Of a stretch of DNA of 64,000 nt, positions 8,192 through 17,034 are shown piece by piece. The first letter of the stretch is position 1; every line of letters begins with the position of its first letter. This stretch comes from Brevundimonas sp. UBA6550 (GTDB lineage: Bacteria; Pseudomonadota; Alphaproteobacteria; Caulobacterales; Caulobacteraceae). The notes beneath the pieces are model-generated. The model saw nothing but the letters and a program-made list of their open reading frames with translations. It did not search any database and was not told the DNA's origin. A program made the position numbers and the translations under genes. The stretch spans positions 62,001 to 126,000 of the forward strand of contig NZ_DJKE01000005.1 of assembly GCF_002434505.1 (NCBI RefSeq), given 5' to 3'.

Positions 8192-9478
8192 TCAGACCTT
8201 GGCCTGTTCGTATCTCGGCGAGATCAGATGCACGACCAGAAGGGCGATCAGATAGGCCGAGGCGGCGACGATGAAGATGGGTGTGTAAGTGCCGATCTTT
8301 TCCAGAACGTAGCCGGCGTATTTGGCCATGGCCATGCCGCCGATGGCGCCCAACATGCCGCCGATGCCGACGACCGATCCCACGGCGGAGCGCGGGAAGA
8401 CGTCGCCCGGCAGGGCGTAGAGGTTGGCCGAGAAGCCCTGGTGCGCCGCCGTCGCCAGACCGATGATGCCGACCGCGACCCACAGGTTGGACGCCATGGC
8501 GGCGAAGGCCACAGGCACCGCACACAGAGCGCAGATCAGCATGGTGATCTTGCGCGCCTTGTTGACGCTCATGCCGCGATGCATGAAGCGCGAGGACAGC
8601 CAGCCGCCGCCGACAGAACCGACGTCGGACAGCAGATAGATGGCGACCAACGGCGGGCCGAACGTCTTCAGATCCAGACCATAGGTCTTGCCCAGGAAGT
8701 CGGGCAGCCAGAACAGAAACATCCACCAGATCGGATCGATCAGGAACTTGCCCAGGGCATAGGCCCAGGTCTCCTTGACCGTCAGCAGCTTGGTCCATTT
8801 GACCTTTTCGACCACATCGGCCGGATCCTGCTCGATATAGGCCAGTTCGGCAGCGGACAGCTTCTTCTGCTCGCGCGGCCGGCGATAGATCAACAGCCAG
8901 ATCGGCAGCCAGATCAGACCCAGGACGCCGGTGATGACGAAGGCCATCTGCCAGCCGAAGGCCAGCACCAGCCCCGGCACGATCAGGGGCGTGACGATGG
9001 CGCCGATATTGGTTCCCGCATTGAACAGGCCGGTGGCCAAGGCGCGTTCCTTCTTGGGGAACCACTCCGCGACCGCCTTGATCCCGCCAGGGAAGCCGCC
9101 GGCCTCGCCGACGCCCAGCACCATCCGCGCCATCATGAAGTGCGACAGATCACGCGCCGCCCCGTGCATGATATGACCGATCTGCCAGATGCCGAAGGCG
9201 ATCCCCAGGCCCCAGCGGGCCCCGATCCTGTCCATGATCCGGCCCCACAACAGGTAGGCCACGGCGTAGGACGCCTGGAACCAGAAAACGATGTCGGCAT
9301 AGTCGGTTTCCGACCATCCGAACTCAGCCGACAGGGTCGGCTTGAGGAAGCCGATCATCTGACGGTCGACGTAGTTGATGACCATGGCCGCGAACAGCAG
9401 CCACATGATGATCCAGCGATACTTGCCGGGAGACGGCGCCTTGATCTGAATCGGCGGCGCGACGGAAGCGTCTGACAT
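8192..9478 (-). CDS. MFS hexuronate transporter (ExuT-like, ACS family)
   Basis: About 428 residues with roughly 12 hydrophobic segments. ACS-family features: NYVDRQMIGFLKPTLSAEF after helix 1, GRIMDRIGARWGL in loop 2-3, and VLGVGEAGGFPGGIKAVAEW in helix 4, a stretch typical of anion:cation symporters for hexuronates. Start ATG 9478 begins MSDASVAPP; upstream in-frame codons lack a better context. It would import galacturonate, glucuronate or unsaturated uronates across the inner membrane by proton symport. It sits 92 bp after the hydratase gene, and the unit is preceded by an ACCGGT operator. Confidence 0.85.
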   Translation of the reverse strand: MSDASVAPPIQIKAPSPGKYRWIIMWLLFAAMVINYVDRQMIGFLKPTLSAEFGWSETDYADIVFWFQASYAVAYLLWGRIMDRIGARWGLGIAFGIWQIGHIMHGAARDLSHFMMARMVLGVGEAGGFPGGIKAVAEWFPKKERALATGLFNAGTNIGAIVTPLIVPGLVLAFGWQMAFVITGVLGLIWLPIWLLIYRRPREQKKLSAAELAYIEQDPADVVEKVKWTKLLTVKETWAYALGKFLIDPIWWMFLFWLPDFLGKTYGLDLKTFGPPLVAIYLLSDVGSVGGGWLSSRFMHRGMSVNKARKITMLICALCAVPVAFAAMASNLWVAVGIIGLATAAHQGFSANLYALPGDVFPRSAVGSVVGIGGMLGAIGGMAMAKYAGYVLEKIGTYTPIFIVAASAYLIALLVVHLISPRYEQAKV

Positions 9479-9570
9479 GGTTATGAAAACCCGTTCCTGA
9501 AAATTTCCTCGACGCATCCCCTGCTCTTTTTCCGTCCCTGAACGGCGGCGGGGTTGACGTCCGATGATGT

Positions 9571-10407
9571 TTACTGGGCTTCGGCCTTGACGACCGAACA
9601 GTGAAGTTCTGCGATACCTCTGAAAATGCACACGGCTTCGTCGCCCGCGTGAACGCGGTGAACGCCCGTGACGGCGCCGGTCGAGACCAGCGTACCCGCC
9701 TTCAACGGACGGCCCCAACGCGCGCAATGCTCCAGAAGAAAGCGTACGGATTCCATCGCCCCACCGGCCAGCGACAGCGAACCGCCCGTGCCGACGCTGG
9801 CGCCGTTGATGACGGTCTCGACCTCGATGCTGTCCAGGCGTTCGCGCCAGTTCTCGACCTCGGGGCCGATCATCAGACCGCCGTTGTTGCCGAAATCCGA
9901 TGCGACGACGGCCGAGCCCAGGTCATTGATCGCCGACAGAGGGCTGCCCGCCAGTTCGACGCCGACGAACACCTTGTCGACGGCGGCGACAGCCTCCTCG
10001 ATGGTCCAGTCCGTCTTGGCGGGGTCGGCGTCGGCGCCGATGCGGGCGATGAACTCCGATTCGACCGCGGCGAACCCACCCTCGATCTCGGGTAGCGGCA
10101 CGACCGTGTCGCCGGGGGCTGGCCAGACGTTGCGCGCGAAGATGGCGCCGGCCAGACGATGGATGCCCAATGTCGCCTGTTGCTCGAGCGGAACGCCGCC
10201 CACCTTCCAGCCCACGACCTGGTCGGGGAACAGTCCGATGGCGATGTCCTGAATAGCGTAGGACTGGGCCATGCTCTGAGGAATCACGCCTGGGTAGTCG
10301 GGAGTGCTGCGCGCAGACAGGCGCGCCTGGACGAACTGCCGCGCGATGGCGGCGGCATCCCCCGACAGCGTGTCAGTCTGGCCGGCGAGAGAAGGGGTCG
10401 AAGTCAA
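9571..10407 (-). CDS. 2-keto-4-pentenoate hydratase-family protein
   Basis: 278 residues from a TTG start at 10407, supported by GAGGCGACGC just upstream; no ATG is better placed. Family features of the hydratase/FAH superfamily: VVGWKVGG, the acidic metal-site segment AAVESEFIARIGAD, and SLAGGAMESVRFLLEHCARWGRPLKAGTLVSTGAVTG split across the C-terminal half. Known members hydrate 2-hydroxypenta-2,4-dienoate-type acids or decarboxylate related diacids in aromatic degradation. No aromatic pathway is visible here. It is the first gene of a unit with the ExuT-like transporter and an esterase, 41 bp from an operator, so it probably handles a keto-deoxy acid formed from uronates. The reaction is unknown. 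Confidence 0.8.
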   Translation of the reverse strand: MTSTPSLAGQTDTLSGDAAAIARQFVQARLSARSTPDYPGVIPQSMAQSYAIQDIAIGLFPDQVVGWKVGGVPLEQQATLGIHRLAGAIFARNVWPAPGDTVVPLPEIEGGFAAVESEFIARIGADADPAKTDWTIEEAVAAVDKVFVGVELAGSPLSAINDLGSAVVASDFGNNGGLMIGPEVENWRERLDSIEVETVINGASVGTGGSLSLAGGAMESVRFLLEHCARWGRPLKAGTLVSTGAVTGVHRVHAGDEAVCIFRGIAELHCSVVKAEAQ

Positions 10408-10447
10408 TAGCGTCGCCTCGTGAATAGGCTTCGATAAGACCGAGGAA

Positions 10448-10461
10448 GGAAACCGGTGTCA
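10448..10461. promoter_or_regulatory. Putative LacI-family operator 2
   Basis: GGAAACCGGTGTCA between the divergent hydratase (start 41 bp away) and lacI-family gene (start 82 bp away). Its placement suggests autoregulation. The 14 bases are identical to the site before the pectate lyase. Confidence 0.75.
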
Positions 10462-10542
10462 ATCCGCTTTCACATCACCCCATGGCGTCAGCGACGAGTC
10501 GCGTCTATGCCTTGAAGCTGCACAGAGGGAAGGAGCCGAACC

Positions 10543-11592
10543 TTGGCTCAAGACGATCCGCGATCCGGCAAGCCTGGCAAGCGGGCCACGATCAACGATG
10601 TCGCTCGCGAAGCGCAGGTTTCCAAGAAGACCGTCTCGCGGGTCATCAATCAATCGCCGTTCGTCAAGGAAGACACGCGCGAGAAGGTCAACGCCGTAAT
10701 CAAGACCCTGGGCTTCACCCCCGATCCCCAGGCGCGCGGCCTGGCGTTCCGGCGATCATTTCTGGTCGGCCTGATCTACGACAACCCCAGCCCGACCTAT
10801 GTCGTGAACATGCAGCAGGGCGTGCTGGATGCACTGAAGGGCTCGGGCCTGGAGCTGGTCGTTCACCCCTGCAACCGCAACTCCCCTACCCTGCTGGAAG
10901 ACATTCGAGGGTTCGTCGAGCGTCAGCGCCTGTATGGCGTCATCATGCCGCCGTCGATGTCGGAGGATGAACGCGTCATCGACCTGCTGCGCGATCTCGA
11001 CTGCGCCTATGTGCGCATCGCCTCGGTCGCGCTGGACGAGCCGCAATCCATGGTGGTCACCAACGACTGGATCGGCGCGGCCGAGGCGGCGGCGCATCTG
11101 GCGGACCTCGGACACCGGCGAATCGGTCTGGTGCGCGGCCCGGACCTGTTCCGGTCGTCGGCCGTGCGGGGCCAGGGCTTCCTGGACGCCTTGGCCGAGC
11201 GCGGCATTCCGCTGGACCCGGCCTATGATTTCAACGGCGCCTATACGTTCGAATCCGGCGTCGAGGCCGGACACGCCCTGTTGGCGCTGGATACGCCGCC
11301 GACCGCCATCTTCACCCTGAACGACGACATGGCCATCGGTGTGATGCAGGCGGCGCGGGATCGCGGGCTGGAGCTGCCGCGCGACCTGTCGGTCGTGGGC
11401 TTCGACGACCTGCCGATGGCGGCGCGGGTCTGGCCCAATCTGACATCGGTCCGTCTGCCGATCCGCGACATGGGACGGATGGCCGCCGAAAAGCTGTTGG
11501 CCCCGATGCGCGGCGTCGATCCAGCCAAGATGCAGCAGCCGGAAGTCCGCCCCGCCCTGGTCGTGCGCAAGTCGGCCATCCCTGCGCCCTAG
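10543..11592 (+). CDS. LacI-family regulator of the uronate regulon (KdgR-like)
   Basis: 349 residues from TTG 10543, with GAAGGAG 8 bases upstream. The N-terminal HTH (TINDVAREAQVSKKTVSRVI, about residues 16-35) and hinge helix (QARGLAFRRS) precede a periplasmic-binding-protein-like effector domain (VGLIYDNPSPTYVVNMQQGV; FTLNDDMAIGVMQAA; DLSVVGFDDLPMA). This is the standard LacI/GalR layout and length. Ligand not readable from sequence; KDG or an unsaturated uronate derivative is the usual guess for such loci. It is the only LacI-type gene in the window and seven LacI-style palindromes stand before hexuronate or pectin genes, one beside this gene, which makes it the best candidate for binding them. 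Confidence 0.88.
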   Translation: MAQDDPRSGKPGKRATINDVAREAQVSKKTVSRVINQSPFVKEDTREKVNAVIKTLGFTPDPQARGLAFRRSFLVGLIYDNPSPTYVVNMQQGVLDALKGSGLELVVHPCNRNSPTLLEDIRGFVERQRLYGVIMPPSMSEDERVIDLLRDLDCAYVRIASVALDEPQSMVVTNDWIGAAEAAAHLADLGHRRIGLVRGPDLFRSSAVRGQGFLDALAERGIPLDPAYDFNGAYTFESGVEAGHALLALDTPPTAIFTLNDDMAIGVMQAARDRGLELPRDLSVVGFDDLPMAARVWPNLTSVRLPIRDMGRMAAEKLLAPMRGVDPAKMQQPEVRPALVVRKSAIPAP

Positions 11593-11597
11593 AAATC

Positions 11598-11625
11598 GGT
11601 CGGCGCGTGGGATCACGCGCCGACC
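11598..11625. terminator. Bidirectional hairpin between lacI and rpiB-like genes
   Basis: A perfect 12-bp stem, GGTCGGCGCGTG pairing with CACGCGCCGACC around a 4-base loop, lies between the convergent stop codons. There is no long T-run on either side, so termination strength is uncertain. Confidence 0.65.
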
Positions 11626-11633
11626 TCTCTGGT

Positions 11634-12296
11634 TTAAGCCGTTTCGAGGGCGGGCTTGTCGGCCAGGACGCCCTTCAGATAGTCGCGGATGCCTTGATCC
11701 GTGGCGTTGGCGAAGAAGTAGTCCTGGAAGCGCTCGCCAGCGATGGCGGCCTTCAGCAGGTCCTGGTCCATCGTCTTCAGCACCGTCAGCATGTCGTGGC
11801 AGGTCACGGCCTTCAGGTCGCTGAGCACGCCGCGGTTCTTGCGCATGATCTCGGCCCGCTCCTTGGGATAGCCCAGGCCGCGCTCTCCTTCGAACAGCTT
11901 GCGATAAACGTCCTGCAGGTTCAGTTCCGCCGCCCAGCCGAAGCCCTTGGCGTAGGGCATGGAGATGGCGTTGCCGTCGTTGATCTGACCGAACAGGAAG
12001 GCGTCGGTCGGGTCGATCACCAGACCGCAGAAAACGCCGGGCATGCTGTTGCAGGCCAGCATCGAGCCCATGCCCGTGCCGCAACCGGTCACGACGAAAT
12101 CGGCCGCGCCCGAGTTCAGCAGAATGCCGGTCAGGACGCCGTTCATCACATAGGTCAGCGAGGCCTTATCCTCGGCCGCGTACATTCCGTAGTGGAAGAC
12201 GTCATGGCCCAGCGGCTCCGCGACGGCGGTCAGGGCGGCGTGCACCGTCTCGCTTTTGGCGGCCTGGCTGTTTTCGATGATAAGAGCGATCTTCAT
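11634..12296 (-). CDS. RpiB/LacA/LacB-family sugar isomerase
   Basis: 220 residues from ATG 12296 (MKIALIIENSQ), with GAGGA 8 bases upstream; the in-frame extension lacks a site. RpiB-fold traits: a Rossmann-like start, GAADFVVTGCGTGMGSMLA with the Cys and glycine-rich loop of the active site, and PGVFCGLVIDPTDAFLFGQINDGNAIS. Members isomerize aldose/ketose phosphates. A streptococcal branch (DhuI) instead isomerizes 4-deoxy-L-threo-5-hexosulose uronate, the product of pectin or hyaluronan lyases. It is divergent from kduI across a shared operator, so an uronate substrate is likely by context. It is longer than ribose-5-phosphate isomerase B (~150 aa), with a ~60-residue C-terminal extension. 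Confidence 0.8.
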   Translation of the reverse strand: MKIALIIENSQAAKSETVHAALTAVAEPLGHDVFHYGMYAAEDKASLTYVMNGVLTGILLNSGAADFVVTGCGTGMGSMLACNSMPGVFCGLVIDPTDAFLFGQINDGNAISMPYAKGFGWAAELNLQDVYRKLFEGERGLGYPKERAEIMRKNRGVLSDLKAVTCHDMLTVLKTMDQDLLKAAIAGERFQDYFFANATDQGIRDYLKGVLADKPALETA

Positions 12297-12373
12297 TTGG
12301 AAATCCTCAAGACGGTGGCGGAGTGATGCCGGCATATGACGGCGATTATCGTCTAATCCGTTGCATCATAATA

Positions 12374-12387
12374 TGACACCGGTTACC
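12374..12387. promoter_or_regulatory. Putative LacI-family operator 3
   Basis: TGACACCGGTTACC between the divergent rpiB-like gene (78 bp) and kduI (68 bp). It is the reverse complement of GGTAACCGGTGTCA, matching the sites before the hydratase and pectate lyase at 13 of 14 positions. Confidence 0.75.
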
Positions 12388-12454
12388 TAGTCCACCGAGG
12401 ATGGACGCAAGATCTGTCGCGGCAACTCGCGAGGCGAGTTCCAGGGAGCCCCGC

Positions 12455-13312
12455 ATGTACGACCCCATGTATGACAAGGTCTATCAGGCCACCCACCCCG
12501 ACATGATGGACGGCGCCGCCAATCAGCAGCTGAGGGATCGCTATCTGGTCGAGGGGCTGTTCGTTCCGGGCAAGATCAGCCTTAACTATTCCCACCATGA
12601 GCGCATGATCATCGGGGGGGCGACCCCGGCCGAGACAGCCCTGAGCCTGCCCACCCATTCTGAACCACCGTCGCTGGCCGGCGCGCCGTTCCTTCAGGCC
12701 CGCGAACTGGGCGTGGTCAATATCGGCGGCGCCGGGTCGGTGACGGTCGATGGCGAAACTATCGAACTGGGCTTCCGCGACGGCCTGTATGTGCCGATGG
12801 GGACGAAGGAAGTCAGCTTCGCCTCGAACAACCCCGCCGAGCCCGCGAAATTCTATTTGGTCGCCACCCCGGCCCACGCCCGCCACGTCCTGACCAAGAT
12901 CTCGATCGACGAGGCCGTGCCGCTGGAGATGGGCTCGCTGGAGACGTCCAACGAACGGACCATCTATCAGTACATCGTTCCGGCCAAGGTGAAGTCGTGC
13001 CAGCTGCTGCTGGGCGTGACGGTGCTGAAGCCCGGCTCGGTGTGGAACACCATGCCCCCGCACATTCACGACCGCCGTTCGGAAGCCTACCTCTATTTCG
13101 GTCTGGGCGAGAACGACCGCGTCTTCCACTTCATGGGAGAGCCGGACAAGGCGCGCCATATCGTCATCGCCGACGGCGAAGTCGTGATCTGCCCCCCGTG
13201 GTCGATCCACACGGGCGCAGGCACGTCGAACTATACCTTCATCTGGGGCATGGGCGGCGAAAACCTCGACTACACCGACATGTACAAGCTCGACATCTGC
13301 CAGTTGAAGTAA
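12455..13312 (+). CDS. kduI: 5-keto-4-deoxyuronate isomerase
   Basis: 285 residues. ATG 12455 ([16 protein letters not shown]) is preferred to an earlier ATG because CAGGGAG lies just upstream and the family starts here. KduI is a cupin-fold metal isomerase converting 4-deoxy-L-threo-5-hexosulose uronate to 3-deoxy-D-glycero-2,5-hexodiulosonate. Visible motifs: [15 protein letters not shown], the metal-ligand [13 protein letters not shown] (His-X-His...Glu, near residue 195) and [20 protein letters not shown] with the further His. The length equals the family norm. First gene of kduI-kduD-kdgK behind operator 3. Confidence 0.95.
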   Translation: MYDPMYDKVYQATHPDMMDGAANQQLRDRYLVEGLFVPGKISLNYSHHERMIIGGATPAETALSLPTHSEPPSLAGAPFLQARELGVVNIGGAGSVTVDGETIELGFRDGLYVPMGTKEVSFASNNPAEPAKFYLVATPAHARHVLTKISIDEAVPLEMGSLETSNERTIYQYIVPAKVKSCQLLLGVTVLKPGSVWNTMPPHIHDRRSEAYLYFGLGENDRVFHFMGEPDKARHIVIADGEVVICPPWSIHTGAGTSNYTFIWGMGGENLDYTDMYKLDICQLK

Positions 13313-13334
13313 TCAGCACAAGAGGAAGAAAAAC

Positions 13335-14093
13335 ATGAGCAATCCGTTCGACCTTACCGGCAAGGTCGCCCTGGTCACCGGCGGCAACACGGGTCTGGGT
13401 CAGGGCATCGCCCTGGCCCTGGCCGAGGCCGGCGCCGACATCGTCTCGGTCGCCCTGTCGGATTCCGACGATACGGTCGCCCGGGTTCAGGCGATGGGCC
13501 GCCGCGCCCACGCCGTCAGCGCCGACCTGACCTCGATCGAGCCGGTCGAGCGTGTTCTGGCCGAGGCCCTTCAGGCGATGGGCCGGGTGGACATTCTGGT
13601 CAACAACGCCGGCCTGATCCGACGCGCCGACGCGGTGGACTTCACCGAGGCCGACTGGGATCTGGTGATGAATATCAACCTGAAAACCGTCTTCTTCATG
13701 AGCCAGGCGGTCGCCCGCTGCTTCATCAAACAGGGCGACGGCGGCAAGATCATCAACATCGCCTCCATGCTGTCCTTCCAGGGCGGCATCCGCGTGCCGT
13801 CCTATACGGCGTCCAAGTCGGGCGTGGCGGGTCTGACCAAGCTGATGGCCAACGAATGGGCGCCGCACGGGATCACCGCCAACGCCATCGCCCCCGGCTA
13901 TTTCGCCACGGCCAACACCCAGGCCCTGCGCGAAGACCCGGTGCGTTCGGCCGAGATCCTGGGCCGCATCCCCGCCGGTCGCTGGGGCCAGCCTTCGGAC
14001 CTGGGCGGCGCCGCCGTCTTCTTGGCCAGCCGGGCCTCGGACTATGTCCAGGGCGCCATCCTGCCGGTCGACGGCGGCTGGCAGGCGCGCTGA
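13335..14093 (+). CDS. kduD: 2-dehydro-3-deoxy-D-gluconate 5-dehydrogenase
   Basis: 252 residues, classical SDR. The N-terminal TGGNTGLGQGIALALAEAG nucleotide-binding loop, NNAGLIRR, INIASMLSFQGG (catalytic Ser) and YTASKSG (Tyr and Lys) are intact. It reduces 3-deoxy-D-glycero-2,5-hexodiulosonate to 2-keto-3-deoxygluconate, the step after KduI. It starts 22 bp after kduI with AGAGGAAG upstream. The opening MSNPFDLTGKVALVTGG fits the KduD subgroup among SDRs, and operon position confirms it. Confidence 0.92.
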   Translation: MSNPFDLTGKVALVTGGNTGLGQGIALALAEAGADIVSVALSDSDDTVARVQAMGRRAHAVSADLTSIEPVERVLAEALQAMGRVDILVNNAGLIRRADAVDFTEADWDLVMNINLKTVFFMSQAVARCFIKQGDGGKIINIASMLSFQGGIRVPSYTASKSGVAGLTKLMANEWAPHGITANAIAPGYFATANTQALREDPVRSAEILGRIPAGRWGQPSDLGGAAVFLASRASDYVQGAILPVDGGWQAR

Positions 14094-14113
14094 GACACGG
14101 TTAGCGTTCCGAC

Positions 14114-15175
14114 ATGACCAACACCGCCTCGGGTTCTCTGGCCGCTGACCACGGCGCCATTCTCTGCTTCGGCGAGGTGCTGCTGCGGCTATCGCCGAAC
14201 CAGAACGAACTGCTGCTGCAGTCCCCTGCCCTGACCGTGCGTCCGGGCGGGGCCGAGGCCAATGTCGCCGTGTCCCTGGCCCGCTTCGGCGCGCCGACCC
14301 GCATGGCGACGGTCTTGCCGGACAACGCCCTGGGCCACGCCGCCCGCGACGAGGTGCGAAAGCATGGCGTCGACACCACCCCCATCGTCTTCACGCCCGG
14401 ACGGATGGGCCTGTATTTCCTGACCCCGGGCGCAGTGCGCCGTCCGTCCGAAGTCCTCTATGACCGTGCTGGGTCGGCCTTTGTCGAGCATGTGAACACA
14501 GCGTTCAATTGGGATCAGTTGCTGGACGGCGTCGAGTGGCTGCACGCCTCAGGCGTCACGCCCGCCACCGGCCCCAACGGCTCCGCCGCCGCTGTCGCCC
14601 TCGTCGAGGCCGCCGTCCGCATGGGCGTGAAGGTCAGCTATGACGGCAACTTCCGCGGCAAGCTGTGGGAACAGTGGGACGGCGATCCGCCGACGACCCT
14701 GGGCAAGATGCTGGCGGGCGCCACAGTCGCCTTCGCCGACGACCGCGACTTTGCCCTGGTGCTGAAGACGAGGTTCGACAGCCCCGACCCCGCCGAGCGC
14801 CGCCGTCAGGCCGCCAAGGCCGCCTTCGCCGCCTTCCCCCGCCTTCAACGCATCGCCTGCACCCTGCGCGTCCAGGACAGCGTCGCCGATCAGGCCCTGT
14901 CGGCCGTCATGCTGATCCGCGATGGCGACAGCATCATCGAGACCCACGCTAAGGCCATCCACCTGACCGGCGTCATCGACCGCGTCGGCGGCGGCGACGC
15001 CTTCGCCTCGGGCGTCCTGTTCGGTCTGTGGAGCGGCTGGGCGGATCAGCAGGCGCTGGATTTCGGTCTGGCGGCTGCGGGTCTGAAGCATTCGGTGCCC
15101 GGGGACTTCAACCTGTTCACGGCCGACCAGGTTCACGCCGCCATGGCCGACGGCGGGTTCGACATCCGGCGGTGA
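14114..15175 (+). CDS. kdgK: 2-keto-3-deoxygluconate kinase
   Basis: 353 residues, PfkB/ribokinase family. The N-terminal part shows LCFGEVLLRLSPN and RPGGAEANVAVSLARFGAPT; the C-terminal signature is DRVGGGDAFASGVLFGL with the catalytic Asp of the GGGDA anion hole near residue 295. It phosphorylates KDG from both uronate branches to KDPG with ATP. It follows kduD by 20 bp, and the unit ends in an intrinsic terminator. No KDPG aldolase gene follows, so cleavage to pyruvate and glyceraldehyde-3-phosphate must rely on a gene elsewhere. Confidence 0.92.
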   Translation: MTNTASGSLAADHGAILCFGEVLLRLSPNQNELLLQSPALTVRPGGAEANVAVSLARFGAPTRMATVLPDNALGHAARDEVRKHGVDTTPIVFTPGRMGLYFLTPGAVRRPSEVLYDRAGSAFVEHVNTAFNWDQLLDGVEWLHASGVTPATGPNGSAAAVALVEAAVRMGVKVSYDGNFRGKLWEQWDGDPPTTLGKMLAGATVAFADDRDFALVLKTRFDSPDPAERRRQAAKAAFAAFPRLQRIACTLRVQDSVADQALSAVMLIRDGDSIIETHAKAIHLTGVIDRVGGGDAFASGVLFGLWSGWADQQALDFGLAAAGLKHSVPGDFNLFTADQVHAAMADGGFDIRR

Positions 15176-15202
15176 GGCTGCAATCATCGTGATTTGGTGG
15201 AG

Positions 15203-15232
15203 GCCGCATGGAGAAGTCAGTGCGGCTTTTTT
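15203..15232 (+). terminator. Rho-independent terminator after kdgK
   Basis: GCCGCA (15203-15208) pairs with TGCGGC (15221-15226) and is followed directly by six Ts. It closes the kduI-kduD-kdgK unit. Confidence 0.75.
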
Positions 15233-15251
15233 CATTGGTGACGAAAGACTA

Positions 15252-15265
15252 GGAAACCGGTGTCA
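15252..15265. promoter_or_regulatory. Putative LacI-family operator 4
   Basis: GGAAACCGGTGTCA, 70 bp before the pectate lyase start and just after the kdgK terminator. It is identical to operator 2. Confidence 0.72.
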
Positions 15266-15334
15266 GTCATGCTTGAGTGACGCTTTGAAACGGTCGCCAA
15301 GAACCGTCCGAGAGAGGTCACACCAGGAGTTCCT

Positions 15335-16978
15335 ATGTCCGTCACGTCCATGAACCGCCGCGCCCTGCTGGCCGCCGGCGCCGCCGCCACCTTCGCCGCC
15401 GCATCCGCCCCCGCCTTCGCTCAGGCCTCTCCAGAGCGCGCCGCTGTTCTGGATGCCATGAAGCGCGCCGCCCGGTTCATGAGCGAGGAGGCCGCCGTCG
15501 AGGGCGGCTATGTCTGGCAGTATCTGCCCGACTTCTCGCGCCGCTGGGGCGAGCTGGAAGCCAGCCCGACCATGATCTGGGTCCAGCCGCCGGGCACCGC
15601 GACCGTGGGCCACCTGTTCCTGGACGCCTATCACGCGACCGGCGACGAATATTACTACGAGGCCGCCAAGAAGGCTGCCGACGCCCTGGTCAAGGGCCAG
15701 CACCCGCTGGGCGGATGGAACTATGTCATCGACACCGCCGGCGAGGACTCGCTGAAGAATTGGTACGGTACGGTCGCCGCCAATGCCTGGCGTCTGGAGG
15801 AATTCCACCACTACTACGGCAACGCCACCTTCGACGACGCGGGCACGTCCGAGGCCTCGCAACTGTTGCTGCGGGTCTATCTGGAGAAGAAGGACCGCAA
15901 ATATCTGGCGCCCCTCAACAAGGCGATCAGCTTCGTGCTGGAAAGCCAATATCCGAACGGCGGCTGGCCCCAACGCTATCCGTTCGTCGAGAACGGCGGC
16001 CTACACGGGCACGAGGACTATACCCCCTACATCACCTTCAACGACGATGTGGCGGGCGAGAACCTGGAGTTCCTGATCTACGCCTATCATGGCTTGGCGC
16101 GGAACGGCCGAGGCGACGCGCGCTTGCTGGACGCCATCAATCGCGGCATGGACATCTTCGTGAAGACCCAGCAACCGCAGCCGCAACCGGCCTGGGGTCT
16201 GCAGCACTTCCCCGACACCCTGAAGCCGGCGGGCGCCCGGACCATCGAGCCCCAGGCCTTCGCCACCCACACAACCGGCACCAACATCAAATCGATGCTG
16301 GGCTTCTATCGCCTGACCGGTGACCGTAAATATCTGGCGCGCCTGCCGGAAGCGCTGGACTGGCTGGATCAGGTCGCGGCCAAGCCGCCGCTGAACACGC
16401 CGGGCCGCACGCACCCGACCTTCATCCTGGAAGGCTCCAACACGCCGATCTACATCCACCGGCGCGGGTCCAACATCGCCAACGGCCAGTATTACGCCGA
16501 CGACAATCCCACCAATCTGATCGTCCACTACGGCTCGTTCCGCAATGTCGACACCGCCGCCCTGCGCCGCGAATACGAACAGTTGGCGGCCATGCCGGTC
16601 AACGAGGCCACGCGAGGTTCGCCGCTTAAGGCGCGCCCCGGTTCTCTGAGCCTGCCGAAATATTTCACCCTGCAGGACGTGGATGTCTGGGACATGTCCA
16701 CCGACGCACGGCGCCCCGCCCGCATGGTCGCTGGCCGCGCGGCCGAGGTGATGTCATCCCTGAACGCGCGCGGCTATTGGCCCACGCCCCTGACCACCAC
16801 GTCGAACCCCTACAAGGGCCCCTCCCCCACCGCCGTCACGGGCGGCGAGTACCAGATGACCCGCGTCGGCGACCTGTGGGACACCTCGCCCTATCACACC
16901 GACTTCCCGGTCGAGGGCGTCTCGACCTCGGTCTTCGTGCGCAACATGGGCGACCTGATCGAGGCTTTGGGGACTTAA
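15335..16978 (+). CDS. Exported pectate lyase, family PL10
   Basis: 547 residues. ATG 15335 has CAGGAG upstream; the signal MNRRALLAAGAAATFAAASA ... AFAQ carries a twin-arginine pair. PL10 signatures: GGWNYVIDT, SQYPNGGWPQRYP, YITFNDDVAGENLEFL and, downstream, DVWDMSTDARRP. PL10 enzymes cleave polygalacturonate by beta-elimination with Ca2+ and release unsaturated oligogalacturonides, which feed the PL22 and Kdu enzymes encoded here. It is longer than a bare PL10 catalytic domain (~330 aa), with a ~170-residue C-terminal extension rich in HPTFILEGSNTPIYIHRRG-type segments. It is a single-gene unit behind operator 4. Confidence 0.9.
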   Translation: MSVTSMNRRALLAAGAAATFAAASAPAFAQASPERAAVLDAMKRAARFMSEEAAVEGGYVWQYLPDFSRRWGELEASPTMIWVQPPGTATVGHLFLDAYHATGDEYYYEAAKKAADALVKGQHPLGGWNYVIDTAGEDSLKNWYGTVAANAWRLEEFHHYYGNATFDDAGTSEASQLLLRVYLEKKDRKYLAPLNKAISFVLESQYPNGGWPQRYPFVENGGLHGHEDYTPYITFNDDVAGENLEFLIYAYHGLARNGRGDARLLDAINRGMDIFVKTQQPQPQPAWGLQHFPDTLKPAGARTIEPQAFATHTTGTNIKSMLGFYRLTGDRKYLARLPEALDWLDQVAAKPPLNTPGRTHPTFILEGSNTPIYIHRRGSNIANGQYYADDNPTNLIVHYGSFRNVDTAALRREYEQLAAMPVNEATRGSPLKARPGSLSLPKYFTLQDVDVWDMSTDARRPARMVAGRAAEVMSSLNARGYWPTPLTTTSNPYKGPSPTAVTGGEYQMTRVGDLWDTSPYHTDFPVEGVSTSVFVRNMGDLIEALGT

Positions 16979-16995
16979 GACCGGCTCGGATTTTC

Positions 16996-17020
16996 GTCAT
17001 CCCCTCATCGCGGGGGTGAC
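16996..17020. terminator. Hairpin between convergent pectate lyase and lldD
   Basis: GTCATCCCC pairs with GGGGGTGAC across the 6-7 base loop between the two stop codons, with one imperfect pair. It lacks a T-run on either strand, so the call is tentative. Confidence 0.4.
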
Positions 17021-17034
17021 GACCATGACGCGGG

